From an uncultured Enhydrobacter sp. (GTDB taxonomy: Bacteria > Pseudomonadota > Gammaproteobacteria > Pseudomonadales > Moraxellaceae): a stretch of DNA of 27,121 nucleotides. The stretch is taken from positions 1 through 27,121 of the forward strand of contig CAMIOS010000030.1 in NCBI GenBank assembly GCA_946222995.1, read 5' to 3'. The notes under the pieces were generated by a model. It was not told where the DNA came from. It saw only the letters and a list, made by a program, of their open reading frames with translations, and searched no databases. The translations under genes were made by a program, and so were the position numbers. Of the stretch, positions 24,117 to 27,121 are shown one piece after another (position 1 is the first letter of the stretch; every line of letters starts with the position of its first letter).

Positions 24117-24189
24117 AACTTTTTTAACTGGCTCTTTTGCATTCATTTATAAAAAATCCGTACAAATTTTCTTTTACTTACTAGGTTTG

Positions 24190-24218
24190 CCCTTGAAAAC
24201 GTTCTTAGCAAACATTAT
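24190..24218 (+). promoter_or_regulatory. Sigma32-type heat-shock promoter of grpE
   Basis: CCCTTGAA (24190-24197) is a perfect match to the sigma32 -35 consensus. It is followed after 15 bases by CATTAT (24213-24218), a fair match to the CCCATnT -10. It lies 73 bases before the grpE start, where a heat-shock promoter is expected. Confidence 0.75.
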
Positions 24219-24291
24219 CAAACAATAACATGACGCATTTAACTTTGTATGATGGTTATCTTGATATTCATTTAATGCTAAGGAGTTTTTT

Positions 24292-24861
24292 ATGAGCAAC
24301 TTTGAGAATTCACAAACTAATCAAACTGAAGCGACTTCGACTGTCCTAGGCGAAGCCATGGGCGAAACTCAACCAAATAACGAACAAAAAATTATCGAAA
24401 GCGATATTGATTTAACCACCTATCAAAACCGCATTGCCGAGCTTGAAGGACAAGTTAAAGAGGCCAAAGAAGCGCATGCTCGTGCCAATGCAGACGCCTA
24501 TAATGCGCGCAACCGTATGGAGCAAGAAACTGAAAAAACCAAAAAGTTTGCCTTAGAAAAATTTGCCAAAGATTTGCTAGATTCAGTTGATAATCTCGAG
24601 CGTGCAATTGAAAACAGCCAATCAGACAATGACCCTGTCCTTGAAGGCGTAAAACTCACCCATAAATCACTGCTGAGTGTACTTGAAAAATATGGCGTAC
24701 AAGTCGTCAATCCACAAGGCGAAGCGTTTAATGCTGATTACCATGAAGCCGTTGGCATTGACCCATCTGCCGAAAATGGCAAAGTCGGACAAGTGTTGCA
24801 AAAAGGCTATACTTTGCATGACCGCCTATTACGCCCTGCCATGGTAAGAGTGGGACAATAA
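24292..24861 (+). CDS. grpE: Nucleotide exchange factor GrpE
   Basis: A 189-residue cochaperone that releases ADP from DnaK. A polar N-terminus of about 45 residues leads into a long coiled coil (RIAELEGQVKEAKEAHARAN, then to about 90), the LDSVDNLERAI helix, and the beta-wing domain with EAFNADYHEAVGID and the closing GYTLHDRLLRPAMVRV. The start has an ideal AAGGAGTTTTTT site. It lies 181 bases upstream of dnaK in the same direction and has its own sigma32-like promoter. Confidence 0.97.
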   Translation: MSNFENSQTNQTEATSTVLGEAMGETQPNNEQKIIESDIDLTTYQNRIAELEGQVKEAKEAHARANADAYNARNRMEQETEKTKKFALEKFAKDLLDSVDNLERAIENSQSDNDPVLEGVKLTHKSLLSVLEKYGVQVVNPQGEAFNADYHEAVGIDPSAENGKVGQVLQKGYTLHDRLLRPAMVRVGQ

Positions 24862-24887
24862 ATTTATAAAATTTTTCCAAAAATTAC

Positions 24888-24918
24888 CTTGAAAAAAATT
24901 CATCGAAAACCTATATAA
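24888..24918 (+). promoter_or_regulatory. Overlapping sigma32-like and sigma70-like promoter of dnaK
   Basis: CTTGAA (24888-24893) with CCTATATAA (24910-24918) 16 bases later resembles a sigma32 promoter. The same bases read TTGAAA, 17 bases, TATATA (24889-24917), a good sigma70 promoter. dnaK can therefore be transcribed separately from grpE, both at basal level and on heat shock. Confidence 0.6.
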
Positions 24919-24927
24919 ACAAACAAG

Positions 24928-24939
24928 ACATCATGATGT
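24928..24939. repeat. 12-base perfect palindrome in the dnaK leader
   Basis: ACATCATGATGT is self-complementary and lies near the expected transcription start, followed by six T. It could be a binding site; it is short enough to be chance. Confidence 0.35.
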
Positions 24940-24950
24940 TTTTTAACACT

Positions 24951-24976
24951 TAACTTTTAGTAATTTTAAAAAGTTA
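24951..24976 (+). repeat. AU-rich hairpin in the dnaK leader
   Basis: TAACTTTT (24951-24958) pairs with AAAAGTTA (24969-24976) around a 10-base loop. With one G-C pair it is weak, and would melt easily. Any regulatory role is speculation. Confidence 0.35.
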
Positions 24977-25042
24977 ATGCTAAAACAACTTGATCACTAT
25001 GAAAAAATTAATTTAAATTTTAAAAATTGGAGTAAATAAATT

Positions 25043-26965
25043 ATGGCTAAAATTATCGGTATTGACTTAGGTACAACCAACTCATGTGTTGCTGTGATGG
25101 AAGGCGATAAAGTAAAAGTCATCGACAATGCAGAAGGTGCACGTACCACCCCATCTATCGTAGCGTACAAAGATGACGGTGAAATCCTAGTCGGTCAATC
25201 AGCTAAACGCCAAGCAGTTACTAACCCAAAGAATACACTTTTTGCCATTAAACGCTTAATTGGTCGTCGCTTTGAAGACAAAGTGGTACAAAAAGACATT
25301 GGTATGGTGCCTTATAAAATCGTCAAAGCAGACAATGGCGATGCATGGGTCGACATTAATGACAAAAAATATGCCCCACCACAAATTTCAGCCGAAGTTT
25401 TGAAAAAAATGAAAAAAACGGCGGAAGATTATCTAGGTACCTCAGTAACCGAAGCAGTGGTAACCGTTCCAGCATATTTTAACGACAGTCAACGCCAAGC
25501 AACCAAAGATGCAGGCAAAATTGCCGGTCTTGATGTTAAACGAATTATCAACGAACCGACAGCTGCGGCATTAGCCTATGGTCTTGATAAAAAAGGCGGA
25601 AAAGACAGTAAAGTTGCCGTTTATGATTTAGGTGGTGGTACTTTTGACGTATCAATTATCGAAATTGCAGATGTTGACGGTGAACAACAATTTGAAGTAT
25701 TGTCAACCAATGGAGATACCTTCCTAGGTGGTGAAGACTTTGACTTAGCGTTGATTGATTACTTAGTTGAAGAATTCAAAAAAGAAAATAGTGTCAACTT
25801 AAAAGGTGACCCATTGGCAATGCAACGCTTAAAAGAAGCGGCAGAAAAAGCCAAAATCGAGCTTTCTAGCTCACAAAGCACCGAAATCAATTTACCATAT
25901 ATCACTGCAGATGCCACAGGTCCAAAGCATTTGGTATTGAATATCACACGTGCCAAATTAGAAAGCTTAACGGAAGACTTGGTTAAACGCACTATTGAAC
26001 CATGTAAAATCGCTCTTAACGATGCGGGCTTAAAAGCAAGTGATATCGATGAGGTAATTTTGGTCGGTGGTCAAAGCCGTATGCCCTTGGTACAACAAAA
26101 AGTACAAGAATTCTTTGGCAAAGAACCACGTAAAGACGTAAACCCGGATGAAGCAGTCGCAATGGGTGCAGCAATTCAAGGTGCGGTATTAGCGGGCGAT
26201 AAAACAGATGTACTACTACTTGACGTAACGCCTTTAACCTTGGGTATTGAAACCATGGGCGGTGTGATGACCCCAATCATTGAGAAAAACACCATGATTC
26301 CTACCAAGAAATCACAAGTGTTCTCAACTGCGGATGACAATCAACCAGCGGTTACCATTCAGGTATACCAAGGTGAGCGTAAAGTGGCAAGCCAAAACAA
26401 ATTACTTGGACGTTTTGACTTGACTGACATTCCACCTGCGCCACGTGGCTTACCACAAATCGAAGTGACCTTTGATATTAACGCTGATGGAATCATGAAT
26501 ATCTCTGCCAAAGACAAAGGCACAGGCAAAGCGCAAAGTATCCAAATTAAAGCGGATTCAGGTTTATCAGACACTGAAATTGAGCAAATGATTCGAGATG
26601 CCGAAGCCAATGCCGCTGAAGATGCCAAATTTGCCGAACTTGCTCAAGTACGTAACGAAGCAGATGGGCGTATCCATGGTGTTCAAAAAGCCTTGAAAGA
26701 TGCCGCGGATAAAGTGACTGAAGATGACAAAAAATCTGTCGAAGAAGCGATTAGTGCATTGGAGTTAGCGGTAAAAGAAGATAACCTAGATGATATCAAG
26801 TCAAAACTTGAAGCATTAGACAATGCTTTTTTACCTGTTAGCCAAAAAATCTACGCCGATGCAGGTGCAACTGGTCAAACGTCAGAGCAATCACAACAAC
26901 AATCAGCCCAAGATGATGGTGTCGTAGATGCTGAATTTACTGAAGTTAAAGATGACAATAAATAA
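25043..26965 (+). CDS. dnaK: Molecular chaperone DnaK (Hsp70)
   Basis: A 640-residue Hsp70. The ATPase domain opens with IIGIDLGTTNSCVAVMEG (4-21), followed by VTVPAYFNDSQRQATKDAG, the IINEPTAAALAYGLD segment and YDLGGGTFDVSIIEI. The interdomain linker DVLLLDVTPL (about 388-397) leads to the substrate-binding domain and a helical lid. The C-terminus has a Gln/Ser-rich linker and ends with the acidic EFTEVKDDNK, similar to the usual EEVKD end. It works with GrpE and DnaJ to refold proteins. The start follows TTGGAGTAAATAAATT. A terminator lies 21 bases after the stop, so dnaJ is not in the same transcript here. Confidence 0.99.
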   Translation: MAKIIGIDLGTTNSCVAVMEGDKVKVIDNAEGARTTPSIVAYKDDGEILVGQSAKRQAVTNPKNTLFAIKRLIGRRFEDKVVQKDIGMVPYKIVKADNGDAWVDINDKKYAPPQISAEVLKKMKKTAEDYLGTSVTEAVVTVPAYFNDSQRQATKDAGKIAGLDVKRIINEPTAAALAYGLDKKGGKDSKVAVYDLGGGTFDVSIIEIADVDGEQQFEVLSTNGDTFLGGEDFDLALIDYLVEEFKKENSVNLKGDPLAMQRLKEAAEKAKIELSSSQSTEINLPYITADATGPKHLVLNITRAKLESLTEDLVKRTIEPCKIALNDAGLKASDIDEVILVGGQSRMPLVQQKVQEFFGKEPRKDVNPDEAVAMGAAIQGAVLAGDKTDVLLLDVTPLTLGIETMGGVMTPIIEKNTMIPTKKSQVFSTADDNQPAVTIQVYQGERKVASQNKLLGRFDLTDIPPAPRGLPQIEVTFDINADGIMNISAKDKGTGKAQSIQIKADSGLSDTEIEQMIRDAEANAAEDAKFAELAQVRNEADGRIHGVQKALKDAADKVTEDDKKSVEEAISALELAVKEDNLDDIKSKLEALDNAFLPVSQKIYADAGATGQTSEQSQQQSAQDDGVVDAEFTEVKDDNK

Positions 26966-26986
26966 TCATCAAACCTAAGTATAAGT

Positions 26987-27022
26987 AAAAAATACCGCTC
27001 TTTGATAAGGCGGTATTTTTTT
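26987..27022 (+). terminator. Intrinsic terminator after dnaK
   Basis: AAAAAATACCGC (26987-26998) pairs with GCGGTATTTTTT (27010-27021) around an 11-base loop and ends in a T-run. It is a strong, symmetrical hairpin that would stop dnaK transcription. Confidence 0.92.
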
Positions 27023-27044
27023 ATAAATTTTTTTCAAAAAATAC

Positions 27045-27072
27045 TTGACGCAAGAATCTATTAGCGTATAAT
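27045..27072 (+). promoter_or_regulatory. Strong sigma70 promoter reading out of the window
   Basis: TTGACG (27045-27050), a 16-base spacer and a perfect TATAAT (27067-27072) are followed by a GC-rich discriminator (ACGCCCCCAC), as in rRNA and tRNA promoters. No gene is visible in the last 49 bases, so the product, likely a stable RNA, lies beyond the right edge. Confidence 0.8.
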
Positions 27073-27121
27073 ACGCCCCCACAGAGCGACGAACCACTTA
27101 CTAAATAGTAAAGCTGGTTAC

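Noticed and set aside
1..27121. CRISPR arrays, insertion sequences, prophage or integrase genes
   Set aside because: No regularly spaced repeats, transposase or integrase motifs, or terminal inverted repeats were seen; the only mobile-type elements are the toxin-antitoxin modules.

Overview
The window is a chromosomal stretch of a gammaproteobacterium of moderately low GC. Gene content and order (gltX, ribH-nusB-thiL-pgpA, glmU/glmS, def/lysM/dprA/tsaC, grpE/dnaK) and protein style suggest the Moraxellaceae (Moraxella/Psychrobacter/Acinetobacter relatives). I read this from the sequence without a database search, so the genus is inference.

Layout. 1-3.8 kb: the 3' end of an unidentified gene, an alpha/beta hydrolase, an AlkB-type dioxygenase overlapping it, a convergent YdjM-type membrane protein, and an orphan amino-acid-binding lipoprotein with an unusual leader. 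3.8-4.1 kb: a minus-strand tRNA-Ala(GGC)/tRNA-Glu(TTC) transcription unit with a clear promoter and terminator. 4.2-9.2 kb: DedA membrane protein, glutamyl-tRNA synthetase, then the riboflavin/NusB/thiamine/phospholipid run ribH-nusB-thiL-pgpA. 9.2-14 kb: the UDP-GlcNAc precursor genes glmU and glmS, with one PIN-domain toxin-antitoxin module on each side of glmU. The second toxin carries an apparent one-base deletion near its 3' end. 14-15.5 kb: a small FKBP prolyl isomerase with an unusual internal insertion, an overlapping DUF1653 gene, and a hexapeptide acetyltransferase. 15.5-19.1 kb (minus): a sensor histidine kinase and a double-receiver response regulator. 19.1-19.45 kb: mostly non-coding, but with an internally deleted second copy of the FKBP-DUF1653 pair. 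19.45-20.65 kb (minus): hisB and def. 21-24.1 kb: LysM protein, dprA and tsaC. 24.2-27 kb: the heat-shock genes grpE and dnaK, each with a sigma32-like promoter. The right edge carries a strong stable-RNA-type promoter reading out of the window.

Most of the window is housekeeping, and I see no convincing new multi-gene system. The observations most worth checking are the two toxin-antitoxin modules bracketing glmU (one probably broken), the fused remnant of the FKBP-DUF1653 pair about 5 kb from the intact pair, the FKBP insertion, the kinase/double-receiver pair with no output domain, and the leader of the binding protein, where the only good ribosome-binding site precedes a 10-codon open frame.
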